DNA from: Nocardiopsis sp. JB363
Lineage (GTDB): Bacteria; Actinomycetota; Actinomycetes; Streptosporangiales; Streptosporangiaceae
Length of the DNA stretch: 64,000 nucleotides
Assembly (NCBI RefSeq): GCF_900143625.1
Contig: NZ_FRFF01000021.1
Location: 35,594 to 99,593, forward strand
Reading direction: 5' to 3'
Made by a program: the position numbers and the translations under genes. Numbering within the stretch: position 1 is the first letter of the stretch; every line of letters starts with the position of its first letter. The notes beneath the pieces were generated by a model that was not told the origin of the DNA, ran no database searches, and was given only the letters and a program-made list of their open reading frames with translations. Below are positions 8,647 to 17,865 of this stretch, piece by piece.

Positions 8647-10092
8647 ATGGAAGCTCTAGACCTGGCGCGATGGCAGTTCGGGGTCACCACGATCTACCAC
8701 TTCCTGTTCGTGCCCCTGACCATCGGGCTGTCGTTCATCGTGGCCGTGCTCCAGACGTTCTGGTACAAGACCGGACGGCACGAGTACCTACAGGCCACAC
8801 AATTCTTCGGCAAGCTGTTCCTGATCAACTTCGCCATGGGCGTGGTCACCGGAATCGTGCAGGAGTTCCAGTTCGGCATGAACTGGAGCGAATACTCCCG
8901 CTTCGTCGGTGACGTCTTCGGCGCTCCCCTGGCCATGGAGGCGCTCCTGGCCTTCTTCCTGGAGTCCACCTTCATCGGACTGTGGATCTTCGGCTGGCAT
9001 CGTCTCTCGCGCCGGGTCCACTTGGCCTGCATCTGGCTGGTCGCCATCGGCACCAACCTGTCGGCCTACTTCATCCTCGCCGCGAACGCCTGGATGCGCC
9101 GCCCCGTCGGCTACGAGATCAACCCCGAGAACGGCCGCGCCGAACTCAACGACATCTGGGCCGTGCTCAGCAACGACCAGGCCTGGTCCACCTACCTGCA
9201 CACCGTCTCGGCCGCCTTCATCACCGCCGGGCTGTTCGTGGTGGCGGTCAGCGCCTTCAAGCTCTGGCGCAACATGCGACACGAGGACACCGGCGACGTC
9301 GGTGTCACCCCTCCCAAGCGGGACTTCGCGCTGTTCCGCTCCACCCTCAAGGTCGGTCTGGTCTTCACCCTCCTCGCCGGAGCGCTCACGATCTTCTCCG
9401 GCGACCACCAGGCCAAGCTCGCCGCCGAGTACGAACCCATGAAGATCGCCGCCGCCGAGGCACTCTGGGACACCGAGGAGGGTGCCGCGTTCTCCACCTT
9501 CGCGGTCGGCGACACCGAGGCCCGCTACAACCCCATCGACGTCACCGTCCCCAACGTCCTCAGCTTCATGGCCACCGGGCACTTCGACGGCGAGGTGCAC
9601 GGCATGAACGACCTCCAGGAGAGCTACGAGGAGTTCTACGGGCCGGGCGACTACATCCCCAACGTGTTCGTCGTCTACTGGTCCTTCCGTCTCATGATGG
9701 GCCTGGGCCTGTTCGGTGTGGCCGTGGCGGCCCTGGGGCTGTGGCTCACCCGCGGACGGGAACGCGTGCCCCGGAAGAAGTGGTTCTACTTCGCCGCCAT
9801 CGCCGCGCTGCCCGCCGCCCTGCTCGCCAACATCTTCGGCTGGGTGCTCACCGAGATGGGCCGCCAGCCCTGGACCGTGCACGGTGAACTCCTGACCGCC
9901 AACAGCGTCTCCCCGGGGGTGAGTCTGGGCACCGTGGCGATGAGTCTGGGCATCTTCACCGCCGTCTACGGATTCCTCTTCGTGGTGGAGGTCGGGCTGC
10001 TCTGGAAGTACGTCAAGAAGGGCCCCTCCCACCTCGTTCCCGACCTGGAGAACGACGAGGACGAGTCCCAGATCCCACACTTCAGCTACTAG
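8647..10092 (+). CDS. cydA: Cytochrome bd quinol oxidase subunit I (CydA)
   Basis: A 481-aa polytopic membrane protein and haem-bearing subunit of the bd-type terminal oxidase. It oxidises quinol and reduces O2 to water with high affinity. Haem ligands are visible: His18 in TTIYHFLFVP and His185 in YLHTVSAAFITAG. The conserved GRQPW block follows Met404. The loop between helices VI and VII carries the quinol-binding (Q) region; its modest length fits a short-Q-loop enzyme. cydB follows after 13 bp, indicating one transcript. A likely Rex site lies upstream. Confidence 0.97.
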   Translation: MEALDLARWQFGVTTIYHFLFVPLTIGLSFIVAVLQTFWYKTGRHEYLQATQFFGKLFLINFAMGVVTGIVQEFQFGMNWSEYSRFVGDVFGAPLAMEALLAFFLESTFIGLWIFGWHRLSRRVHLACIWLVAIGTNLSAYFILAANAWMRRPVGYEINPENGRAELNDIWAVLSNDQAWSTYLHTVSAAFITAGLFVVAVSAFKLWRNMRHEDTGDVGVTPPKRDFALFRSTLKVGLVFTLLAGALTIFSGDHQAKLAAEYEPMKIAAAEALWDTEEGAAFSTFAVGDTEARYNPIDVTVPNVLSFMATGHFDGEVHGMNDLQESYEEFYGPGDYIPNVFVVYWSFRLMMGLGLFGVAVAALGLWLTRGRERVPRKKWFYFAAIAALPAALLANIFGWVLTEMGRQPWTVHGELLTANSVSPGVSLGTVAMSLGIFTAVYGFLFVVEVGLLWKYVKKGPSHLVPDLENDEDESQIPHFSY

Positions 10093-10105
10093 GAGCAGCA
10101 AGACC

Positions 10106-11146
10106 ATGGAACTGGCCGTCATCTGGTTCATCGCCATCGCCGTCCTGTGGATCGGCTACTTCGTCCTGGAGGGGTTCGACTTCGGGGTGGGCACCCTGCT
10201 GCCCTTCATGGGTGGGCGCAACTCCGTCGACCGCCGGGTCGCCATCAACTCGATCGGCCCGGTCTGGGACGGCAACGAGGTGTGGGTCATCACCGCGGGC
10301 GGTGCCATGTTCGCCGCCTTCCCCGCCTGGTACGCGTCCCTGTTCAGCGGGTTCTACGTGCCGCTGTTCCTCATCCTCATCGCGCTGATCCTGCGCGGTG
10401 TGGCGTTCGAGTACCGGAGCAAGCGCGACGACCCGCGCTGGCAGGACTGGTGCGACCGGGCGATCTTCTTCGGCAGCGTCGTCCCCGCGTTCCTGTGGGG
10501 CGTGGCCTTCGCCAACATCGTGCGCGGTGTGGCCATGGACGCCGACCAGATCGTCACCGCGTCCCTGTTCGACCTGCTCAACCCCTACGCCCTGCTCGGC
10601 GGGCTGACGACCCTGTCGCTGTTCACCCTGCACGGCGCCGTCTTCCTGACCCTCAAGACCGACGGGCCGGTCCGCGTCCGCGCCCGGCGAGCCGCGTTGT
10701 CCGCCGCCTACGTCGCCGTTCCCGCCGGGGCCGCCTTCCTGCTGTGGACCCAGTTCGCCTACGGGAAGCCCTGGACCCTGCCGCTCGTCCTGATCTCCGC
10801 CGCCGCCCTGGTGGGCGGGGTCGCGGCGGTCCACCTCCGTCGCGAGGGGTGGTCCTTCGTGGCCACCGCCGTCACCATCCTGACCGCGGTGACGGTCCTG
10901 TTCGGGTCCCTGTTCCCGAACGTGCTGCCCTCCACCACCGACCCGGCGTTCAGCCTGACCGTCGCCAACGCCTCCTCGGCCGACTACACGCTGACCGTCA
11001 TGTCGTGGGTGGCCCTGGTGGCCCTGCCCGTGGTCATGGGCTACCAGGCCTGGAGCTACTGGGTGTTCCGCCAACGCGTCACCGGCGAGCAGATCACCCC
11101 GGCGTCGGTCGGCGGAGGTGAACCGGAGCCCGAGAAGGCCGCCTGA
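10106..11146 (+). CDS. cydB: Cytochrome bd quinol oxidase subunit II (CydB)
   Basis: A 346-aa partner of CydA in the membrane, with about eight or nine hydrophobic helices. The N-terminal IGYFVLEGFDFGVGTLLPF and SIGPVWDGNEVWVI blocks are hallmark CydB motifs. The start ATG has an AGGAG site 10 bp upstream, close to the cydA stop. The gene is followed by a large hairpin and then the cydDC assembly genes, so oxidase structural and maturation genes form one cluster. Confidence 0.96.
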   Translation: MELAVIWFIAIAVLWIGYFVLEGFDFGVGTLLPFMGGRNSVDRRVAINSIGPVWDGNEVWVITAGGAMFAAFPAWYASLFSGFYVPLFLILIALILRGVAFEYRSKRDDPRWQDWCDRAIFFGSVVPAFLWGVAFANIVRGVAMDADQIVTASLFDLLNPYALLGGLTTLSLFTLHGAVFLTLKTDGPVRVRARRAALSAAYVAVPAGAAFLLWTQFAYGKPWTLPLVLISAAALVGGVAAVHLRREGWSFVATAVTILTAVTVLFGSLFPNVLPSTTDPAFSLTVANASSADYTLTVMSWVALVALPVVMGYQAWSYWVFRQRVTGEQITPASVGGGEPEPEKAA

Positions 11147-11188
11147 GTGGCGGGGTGCCCCTCGGGGCCTCCGCCGACCCAACGACGT

Positions 11189-11232
11189 CCGTACCCCCCG
11201 CCCCCGCATCGCCCCGGGAACGGGGGGTACGG
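11189..11232 (+). terminator. Large hairpin between cydB and cydD
   Basis: A perfect 12-bp stem (CCGTACCCCCCG with its complement) closes a 20-nt loop in the 200-bp cydB-cydD gap. It has no T-tract, so it may be a partial terminator or an mRNA-stabilising structure that sets a higher level of cydAB than cydDC. Confidence 0.55.
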
Positions 11233-11348
11233 CGCTGCCCGGACCCACCACCGGGATACTGGGGCCAGACCGTGCCCCGTCGTTTCCCGGCCGACCACGG
11301 TCCCGACCACCCGGGGCCGCCACGACGACCACACGAGGTCTTCCGCGC

Positions 11349-13076
11349 ATGAAACCGCTCGATCCGCGCCTGGTCCGCACCGCGAGCGCGGTCCGTGTCC
11401 ACCTGGCCGTCACCGTCGTCAGCGGTGTGCTGATCACCGGTCTGATCCTCGTCCAGGCCTGGCTGCTGGCCCGCGTCATCACCGGCGCCTGGGCAGGCGA
11501 CGGCATGGACGTCCTCGGACCGATGATCGCCCTGGTCGCCGCCGTCGCCCTCACCCGCGCCCTGCTGTCCTACCTCGCCGAGACCTCCGCGCTGCACAGC
11601 GCCGCCCGCACCAAGTCGCAGCTGCGTCGCAGGCTCATCGCGCACGTGACCGGCTCCGGCAAGGTATGGCTGGCCGAGGGCGGCGACGGGCGGGACGATT
11701 CACCCAAGGCCGGTGAACTCGTCACCCTCGCCACCCGCGGTCTGGACGCCCTCGACGAGTACTTCTCCCGGTACCTGCCCCAGCTGGTGCTGTCGGCGAT
11801 CGTGCCGCTCGCCGTACTCTCCGTGGTGTTCTGGGCCGACTGGATCTCCGGGATCGTCATCCTGGTGACGCTGCCGCTCATTCCCGTCTTCATGGCGTTG
11901 ATCGGTATGCACACCCAACAGCGCACCGACCGGCAGTGGAAGCTGCTGAGCCGGTTGGGCGGCCACTTCCTCGACGTGGTGGAGGGCCTGCCGACCCTGG
12001 CGGTGTTCCGTCGCGCCAAGGCCCAGGCCGCCATCATCCGCGAGGTCGGCGACGACCACCGCAAGGCCACCATGGGGACGCTGCGGGTCGCGTTCCTGTC
12101 CGCCTTCGCCCTGGAACTGCTCGCCACCCTGGCCGTCGCCCTGGTCGCCGTCGAGGTCGGGTTGCGGCTGCTGGGCGGCCACATGGACTACCAGACCGCC
12201 CTGCTCGTGCTGATCCTGGCCCCCGAGGCGTACCTGCCACTGCGCGAGGTGGGGGCCCGCTTCCACGCCAGCATGGAGGGGGTCGCCGCCGCCGACCAGG
12301 TCTTCACCGAACTCGAACGCCGGCGGGACGAGGGATCCGAACGCCCGGCGCCGGCTCCGACCGGTCGGCCCTCCCCCACCACCGGCGGCGACCTGCGGCT
12401 GAGCGGCGTCGAGGTGCGCTACCCCGGCCGGGACACACCCGCCCTGTCCGACCTGGACCTGACCCTCCACGCCGGCGAACACCTGCTGCTCACCGGTCCC
12501 AGCGGTTCGGGCAAGACCACCCTGTTGTCCCTGCTGCTGCGCCTGCGCGAACCCACCGAGGGACGCGTCGAGGTCCGCGCCCCCGACGGAGAGTGGACAC
12601 CGCTGCGGGACGTGCCCGTCGAGGACTGGCGCGCCGGCATCGCCTGGGTGCCCCAGCACCCCTACCTGTTCGACGTGTCGGTGGCCGACAACATCCGCCT
12701 CGGCGCACCCGACGCCGACCTCGACCGGGTCCGAGAGGCCGCGCGGCTGGCCGAGGCCGACGGGTTCATCGACGCCCTGCCCGACGGCTACGACACCAGG
12801 CTCGGTGAACGCGGCGCCCGCCTGTCCGCCGGCCAGCGCCAACGCATCGCTCTGGCCCGCGCCATGTGCCGTGACGCCCCGTTGGTCCTGCTGGACGAAC
12901 CCACCGCCCACCTGGACCCGGAGAACGCCACGGCCGTGCGCACCGCCGTGGCCCGCCTCCTGGAGGGGCGCACCGCCGTGATCGTCGCGCACGACACCGG
13001 TTGGGCCGAGTCCGTCTCCGGTGCCCGCCTGCGCACCGCCCACCTGCCGCTGCTCACCGAGAGGGTGTCCCGATGA
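11349..13076 (+). CDS. cydD: Thiol reductant ABC exporter subunit CydD
   Basis: A 575-aa half-size ABC exporter that pairs with CydC to move thiols (glutathione or cysteine in E. coli) to the outside, a step needed for cytochrome bd assembly. An N-terminal six-helix membrane domain precedes the ATPase domain. Walker A GPSGSGKTT lies at about 383, the Q-loop in WVPQHPYLF, the signature LSAGQRQR and Walker B LVLLDEPTAHLD at about 512. The ATG at MKPLDPRL was chosen; the in-frame extension upstream overlaps the cydB-cydD hairpin. The stop overlaps the cydC start as ATGA, indicating translational coupling. Confidence 0.95.
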   Translation: MKPLDPRLVRTASAVRVHLAVTVVSGVLITGLILVQAWLLARVITGAWAGDGMDVLGPMIALVAAVALTRALLSYLAETSALHSAARTKSQLRRRLIAHVTGSGKVWLAEGGDGRDDSPKAGELVTLATRGLDALDEYFSRYLPQLVLSAIVPLAVLSVVFWADWISGIVILVTLPLIPVFMALIGMHTQQRTDRQWKLLSRLGGHFLDVVEGLPTLAVFRRAKAQAAIIREVGDDHRKATMGTLRVAFLSAFALELLATLAVALVAVEVGLRLLGGHMDYQTALLVLILAPEAYLPLREVGARFHASMEGVAAADQVFTELERRRDEGSERPAPAPTGRPSPTTGGDLRLSGVEVRYPGRDTPALSDLDLTLHAGEHLLLTGPSGSGKTTLLSLLLRLREPTEGRVEVRAPDGEWTPLRDVPVEDWRAGIAWVPQHPYLFDVSVADNIRLGAPDADLDRVREAARLAEADGFIDALPDGYDTRLGERGARLSAGQRQRIALARAMCRDAPLVLLDEPTAHLDPENATAVRTAVARLLEGRTAVIVAHDTGWAESVSGARLRTAHLPLLTERVSR

Positions 13077-14872
13077 GTGCCCCCGCCACCCGACCCGGCG
13101 TCGGCCCCGAGGCCGACCCCGTGATCGAGTCCGTCGTCGCCGAACGCGAGCGCCGCAAGGACCCGCTGCGCCGGATGATCGCACTGGCCCGGCCGCGCAG
13201 CGCCCGCTTCGCCCTCGGTGTGCTGCTGGGCGGCGCCGCCACCGGCTCCGGGGTGGCGCTGCTGGGCGTCGCCGCGTGGATGCTGGCCACCGCCGCGAAC
13301 CACCCCTCCATCACCGCGCTGAGCGTGGCCGTGGTCGCCACCCGCGCCCTGGGCGTGAGCAAGGGCGTGACCCGTTACCTGGAACGCCTGGTCACCCACG
13401 ACGCCGCGTTCCGCACTCTGGCCCAGGTACGGGTGCGGGTGTACGAGCGACTGGCCCGGACCGAACCGTTCGGCCGGTTCCGCTCGGGCGACCTGGTGTC
13501 CCGCCTGGTCAACGACACCGAGGCCACCCTCGACCTGCTGGTGCGCGGACTCACCCCGCCGCTGGTGTCGGTGGTGACCGGCGGCGCCACGGTGCTGGTC
13601 CTGACCGTGGTGTACGCGCCGGGCGGGCTGCTGCTCGCCGCGGGCCTGCTGCTGGCCGGACTCGCCGTCCCGCTGATGGCCGCCGCCCTGAACAGGAAGC
13701 CCGGGCAGCGCGAGGCCGAGGCGCGCGGAGCCCTGTCCACCGCCCTGGTCGACACCCTCCAAGGCGCTCCGGACCTGGTGGCCTACGGGGCGATGGACCG
13801 TCACGTCGCACGGGTGAACGAGGCCGACGCCGAACTGACCCGGGTGGCCCGCCGCGACGCCGCCACCCTGGGGCTGAGCGAGGGTGTCAACGCCCTGATC
13901 ACCGGGCTGACCGTGTGGGGCGCCCTGTTCCTGGGGGTGCTCGCCGTGGAGGAGGGCACCATCGGCCCCACTGCCTTGGCCGTGCTGGTGCTGACCACGC
14001 TCGCCGCCTTCGAGATCGTCGCGCCGCTGCCCGCCGTCGCCTCCCGTCTGGGGGCGATCCGGGCGAGCGGCGTCCGCCTGTTCGGTGTCCTGGACACCCC
14101 GCCGGCCATCGCTCCCCCCGCGCAGGAGGGTCTGGAGATCGACCCGGACGCCGACGCCCCCGTCCACGTCCGTGGCCTACGGGTGCGGTACGGGCCCGAG
14201 GAGCCGTGGGCCTTGGACGGGGTGGACCTGGAGATCCCCGCCGGGGCGACCGTGGCCGTGGTCGGGCCGAGCGGGGCCGGCAAGAGCACACTCGCCTCGG
14301 TGCTGCTGCGCTTCCGCGACCCCGACGAGGGCCGGGTGGAGATCGGCGGCACCGACATCACCGCCTACCCCGCCGACGAGGTGCGCCGGGTGGTGTCCGG
14401 GGTGCCGGAGGACCCGCACGTGTTCGGGTCGACCCTGCGCGAGAACCTGCGCCTGGCCAAGCCGGGGGCGGAGGACGACGAACTGTGGGCGGCGCTGCGC
14501 GGCGCCCGGCTGGCCCATGACGTCGAGGCGATGCCCCACGGGTTGGACACACGGGTGGGGTCGCACGGGCTGGGACTGAGCGGGGGCATGGTGCAGCGAC
14601 TGGCCCTGGCGCGCGCGGTGCTGGCCGCTCCCCGGGTCCTGGTGCTGGACGAGCCCACCGCGCACTTGGACCCGGACACCCGCGACGCCGTGGTGGCCGA
14701 CCTGCTCGCCGCCGCCGAGGGGTTCTCCACGTTGCTCATCACCCACGACCTCACCGGGCTGGACCGGGTGGACCGGATCTACGTGGTCCGCGACGGCCGT
14801 GTACTGCAATCGGGCACCCACACCGAGCTGCTGGCGGAGGACGGATGGTACAGAGACGTGCACGACCGCTAG
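13073..14872 (+). CDS. cydC: Thiol reductant ABC exporter subunit CydC
   Basis: A 599-aa ABC half-transporter and partner of CydD. The membrane domain comes first; the nucleotide-binding domain has Walker A GPSGAGKST from about residue 398. Walker B VLVLDEPTAHLD and the switch-region TLLITHDLTGLD are intact. Two usual features deviate. The Q-loop Gln reads Glu446 in GVPEDPHVF, and the signature reads LSGGMVQR with Met506 in place of the usual Gln or Glu. CydC is often the weaker ATPase site, so an asymmetric transporter is plausible. It overlaps cydD by 4 bp. Confidence 0.95.
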   Translation: MSAPATRPGVGPEADPVIESVVAERERRKDPLRRMIALARPRSARFALGVLLGGAATGSGVALLGVAAWMLATAANHPSITALSVAVVATRALGVSKGVTRYLERLVTHDAAFRTLAQVRVRVYERLARTEPFGRFRSGDLVSRLVNDTEATLDLLVRGLTPPLVSVVTGGATVLVLTVVYAPGGLLLAAGLLLAGLAVPLMAAALNRKPGQREAEARGALSTALVDTLQGAPDLVAYGAMDRHVARVNEADAELTRVARRDAATLGLSEGVNALITGLTVWGALFLGVLAVEEGTIGPTALAVLVLTTLAAFEIVAPLPAVASRLGAIRASGVRLFGVLDTPPAIAPPAQEGLEIDPDADAPVHVRGLRVRYGPEEPWALDGVDLEIPAGATVAVVGPSGAGKSTLASVLLRFRDPDEGRVEIGGTDITAYPADEVRRVVSGVPEDPHVFGSTLRENLRLAKPGAEDDELWAALRGARLAHDVEAMPHGLDTRVGSHGLGLSGGMVQRLALARAVLAAPRVLVLDEPTAHLDPDTRDAVVADLLAAAEGFSTLLITHDLTGLDRVDRIYVVRDGRVLQSGTHTELLAEDGWYRDVHDR

Positions 14873-14995
14873 ATCGGGTTCCGTGGACGCCGGCCGTCGC
14901 TATGAAGGCCACTGCGCCGTAGGCGTCCGTTGAGGGTGGTGGCGGGCGACGCGCAGCAGGGCGTGTATTCGTGGAACATGCTCTAGTGTTCGCCT

Positions 14996-15799
14996 GTGAA
15001 TCCCATACGTGAGGCCCTTTCCGGGGTCGGCACCCTGTTCCGCGGTCTGGCCATCGTGCTGCGCAGACCCCGCCTGTTCTTCCTCGGCGCCCTTCCGGCG
15101 TTGATCACGTCGCTGCTGTTCCTGGCGGCGCTGATCACGCTGATCCTCAACATGGAGGATCTGGTCGCCTGGGCCACGCCCTTCGCGGCCGACTGGGGCA
15201 GTACCTGGCGGGGGTTGCTGCGCGGCTCCCTGGCCCTGGGGCTGCTGGTCGGTTCGATCCTGGTGATGGTGGTGGCCTTCACCACAGTCACCCTGACCCT
15301 GGGCGCCCCGATCTACGACAAGATCGCCGAGATGGTCGAGGAGGAGATGGGCGGCGCGCCCGAGGCCCCCGAGGAGTCCGTCCTGGCCTCGATGGCCCGC
15401 GCCGCCGGCCAGGCCATCGCGCTGGTGGCGATCACCCTGGTCGTGACCATCGGCGCGTTCCTGCTCGGTTTGATCCCCGTGGTGGGCTGGATCCTGGGCC
15501 CGGTGCTGACCGCGGTCATGGGCGGCTGGCTGCTGGGGATCGAACTCACCACGAGCGCCTTCGATCGCCGAGGGCTGTTGCGGATTCGGGACCGCCACAG
15601 CCACATGCGTCATCGACGCTGTCGCGTGCTGGGGTTCACGATCCCCACGTACTTCCTGATGGCGATACCGTTCGTGGCCATCGTGGTGTTCCCCGCCGCC
15701 ACCGCCGGCGGCACCATCCTCGCCCGCGAACTCCTTCCCGAACAGCCCGAGTCCCCGCAGACGCCGGTGCCGCAGGTCCCCCCGACGACCACCCCCTGA
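14996..15799 (+). CDS. EI24/CysZ-family integral membrane protein
   Basis: A 267-aa protein with four or more strongly hydrophobic helices (LFFLGALPALITSLLFLAAL, LGLLVGSILVMVVAF, TIGAFLLGLIPVVGWILGP, IPFVAIVVFPAA). The glycine/proline-rich GLIPVVGWILGPV segment and the PIYDKIAEMVEEE amphipathic piece match EI24-domain proteins. That family includes CysZ sulfate permeases, but the actinobacterial members have no proven substrate. A GTG start with VNPIREALSGVGTLFRG is typical. A proline-rich hydrophilic tail ends the protein. It follows cydC after 123 bp and may be transcribed separately. Confidence 0.85.
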   Translation: MNPIREALSGVGTLFRGLAIVLRRPRLFFLGALPALITSLLFLAALITLILNMEDLVAWATPFAADWGSTWRGLLRGSLALGLLVGSILVMVVAFTTVTLTLGAPIYDKIAEMVEEEMGGAPEAPEESVLASMARAAGQAIALVAITLVVTIGAFLLGLIPVVGWILGPVLTAVMGGWLLGIELTTSAFDRRGLLRIRDRHSHMRHRRCRVLGFTIPTYFLMAIPFVAIVVFPAATAGGTILARELLPEQPESPQTPVPQVPPTTTP

Positions 15800-15808
15800 A
15801 AATGACAC

Positions 15809-15846
15809 GAAGGGGGCGGGCGACCACGTGGTCGACCGCCCCCTTC
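15809..15846. terminator. Bidirectional hairpin between EI24 and Uma2 genes
   Basis: GAAGGGGGCGG pairs with CCGCCCCCTTC, extended through CGACCAC/GTGGTCG, between convergent genes. Confidence 0.8.
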
Positions 15847-15865
15847 CACACATCCTTGTTCTCGC

Positions 15866-16465
15866 TCAGGTATCCGAGAGCAACAGATCAGCCGCGTCCA
15901 GTTTCAGATCGAACGGCTTCGGGAAGCGAACCGATCCGTTCTTTTGAGTTCGAGTCACTTCCTGGTACTCCGATCCCTCCGGGTCCTGGAACAGAGCGAC
16001 CTCCTCCCGTACCGGATCGATCACCAGGTATAGGGGGACCCCGGCCTGCGCATACCCCTTCGCCTTGTCGATCCAGTCAGCGTGCCTACTGCTCGGAGAG
16101 ACGACCTCCACGACCAGCTCGACCTCCTCGGCAGGACGTGTCCATTCCGGACCATCCCACCCCTCCCCCCTCGCCAGGGGGATCGGCATGACGACCAGGT
16201 CGGGAACATAACGGTCACCCGTCTTGGCGATCTCCAGAGTGATCATCTGCATCGCACGTAGACCCTGGCCCTTGAGACCGACTTCTAGTAGCGACTCGTG
16301 TACCTCGGTGAGAATGTCGGCATGCCTGACCGTGGGCGTAGGCGACACGATGATGCTCCCGTTGATGATCTCCGTGCGGTAACCATCCGGGAGTTCGATG
16401 CTTTCGGCCAGTGCGTGGAGGTCCATCTCAGACTTCTCCGTCCGCTCCTGCACAGCACACGTCAT
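15866..16465 (-). CDS. Uma2 family (PD-(D/E)XK nuclease-like) protein
   Basis: A 199-aa protein of the Uma2 (DUF820) family with a restriction-endonuclease-like fold. The core runs YVPDLVVMP, then ELVVEVVSPSSRHADWIDKA, then YAQAGVPLYLVIDP. The Asp, Glu and downstream Lys supply the PD-(D/E)XK metal site. Cellular function is unknown; members are plentiful in actinomycetes and cyanobacteria and may act as standalone nucleases. The ATG at MTCAVQERTEKSEM was chosen because the longer frame runs antisense through ddl. It looks like an accessory gene between cyd and ddl. Confidence 0.88.
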   Translation of the reverse strand: MTCAVQERTEKSEMDLHALAESIELPDGYRTEIINGSIIVSPTPTVRHADILTEVHESLLEVGLKGQGLRAMQMITLEIAKTGDRYVPDLVVMPIPLARGEGWDGPEWTRPAEEVELVVEVVSPSSRHADWIDKAKGYAQAGVPLYLVIDPVREEVALFQDPEGSEYQEVTRTQKNGSVRFPKPFDLKLDAADLLLSDT

Positions 16466-16619
16466 GGGCGGCTCCCTGCGGTATCCAGAACGTTTCCGAG
16501 CGTAGCGAGAGCACTCTGCCAGCGTACGCCTTTTCTCGAAGGATCCCCAGGAATTCGACGTGCGGGCAGCGCGAAGTGGGAGGAGTTCCAGGCTCCCCCG
16601 AATTCGAGGGGACCACACG

Positions 16620-16658
16620 CCACAGGCCCGGCGCCACTGTGGACGGCCGGGCCTGTGG
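16620..16658. terminator. Perfect 13-bp hairpin downstream of ddl
   Basis: CCACAGGCCCGGC pairs with GCCGGGCCTGTGG around a 13-nt loop, 22 bp past the ddl stop. It probably ends the plsC-gpsA-ddl transcript. Confidence 0.75.
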
Positions 16659-16680
16659 ACAACCTCTGTGGTCAGTACAT

Positions 16681-17805
16681 CTAGCGCAGGCCTGGGTCGC
16701 GGCGCAGGGCGGTGGTGATCATCCGCTCCACCAGAGTCGCGTAGTCCACGCCGGTGGCCTCCCACATCTGCGGGAACGCCGACGCCGGCGTGAAGCCGGG
16801 CATGGTGTTGAGCTCGTTGACGAGGACCTCCCCGTCCGCGGTGTAGAAGAAGTCCACCCGGGCCAGGCCCTCGCAGCCCATGGCCTCGAACACGTCCGCG
16901 GCCATCTGGCGCAGGCGGGCCGTGGCCTCCTCCGGGATCTCCGCGGGGATGGTCAGGCTGGACGTGGACAGGTACTTGGCCTCGAAGTCGTAGAAGTCGA
17001 AGCCCTCGGCCACGTGCACCTCGGCGGGGAACGACACGTCGGGGGTGCCGCCGTCCTCGGACTCCAGCACGCCGCACTCGATCTCTCGGCCCACGACCTG
17101 GGCCTCGACGAGCACCTTGGGGTCGTGTTCGCGGGCGGCCTCGACGGCGGCCACGACGGCGTCGGCGTCGGAGGTGTCCCGCACCCGGGTGATGCCGACG
17201 CTGCTGCCGGCGCGGGCGGGCTTGACGAACACCGTCGTGCCCAGCTCGGCGACGTCGTCCAGGACCTTCTTGCGCTCGTTGCGCCAGGTGCGGTCGGTGA
17301 TGGCCACGAACGGGCTGGTGGGAATGCCGTTGCCGACCAACAGCGCCTTCATGAACACCTTGTCCATGGCGGCTGCGCTGGAGAACACCCCGGCGCCCGC
17401 GTAACGCACGCCCATCATCTCGAACAGCCCCTGGATGGTGCCGTCCTCGCCGAAGGGTCCGTGCAGCAGGGGCAGCACCACGTCGACCTCGGCCAGGCGC
17501 TGTGTGCCCTGGTCCGGGGAGACGGTCATGAGTCGGCCCGGGCCGTCGAACGGCAGCACCAGCTCGGCGCCCTCCTCGGAGACCGACGGCAGCGCCTTGG
17601 TCGCCGCGTCGATGCGCAGCCCCTCGGGGTCGCCCGAGGTCAGCACCCAGTTGCCGGACGGGGTGATCCCGACCGGGACCACCTCGTAGCAGTCGGGGTC
17701 GATGACGGACAGGACACTGCCCGCGGTGACGCAGGAGATCTCGTGTTCGGAACTACGACCGCCGAAGACGACGGCGACCCGAATCTTGCGCTGCTCGGAC
17801 GACAT
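16681..17805 (-). CDS. ddl: D-alanine--D-alanine ligase
   Basis: A 374-aa ATP-grasp ligase that makes the D-Ala-D-Ala dipeptide for peptidoglycan precursors in the cytosol. VVFGGRSSEHEISCVTAGSV is the diagnostic N-terminus. LLHGPFGEDGTIQGLFEMMG, the VKPARAGSSVGITRV glycine loop, EAKYLS of the omega loop and VNELNTMPGFTP metal-binding motif are all present. It is the last gene of a same-strand group with plsC, gpsA and a cystathionine synthase-like gene. The motif set is that of an ordinary D-Ala-D-Ala ligase, not a D-Ala-D-Lac ligase, although this cannot be proved by eye. Confidence 0.95.
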   Translation of the reverse strand: MSSEQRKIRVAVVFGGRSSEHEISCVTAGSVLSVIDPDCYEVVPVGITPSGNWVLTSGDPEGLRIDAATKALPSVSEEGAELVLPFDGPGRLMTVSPDQGTQRLAEVDVVLPLLHGPFGEDGTIQGLFEMMGVRYAGAGVFSSAAAMDKVFMKALLVGNGIPTSPFVAITDRTWRNERKKVLDDVAELGTTVFVKPARAGSSVGITRVRDTSDADAVVAAVEAAREHDPKVLVEAQVVGREIECGVLESEDGGTPDVSFPAEVHVAEGFDFYDFEAKYLSTSSLTIPAEIPEEATARLRQMAADVFEAMGCEGLARVDFFYTADGEVLVNELNTMPGFTPASAFPQMWEATGVDYATLVERMITTALRRDPGLR

Positions 17806-17865
17806 GCTGCCAGACCTTATCTCGCCTACCGATGGAACCGGAACGTGTGGGATTCGCCCCGTGTG

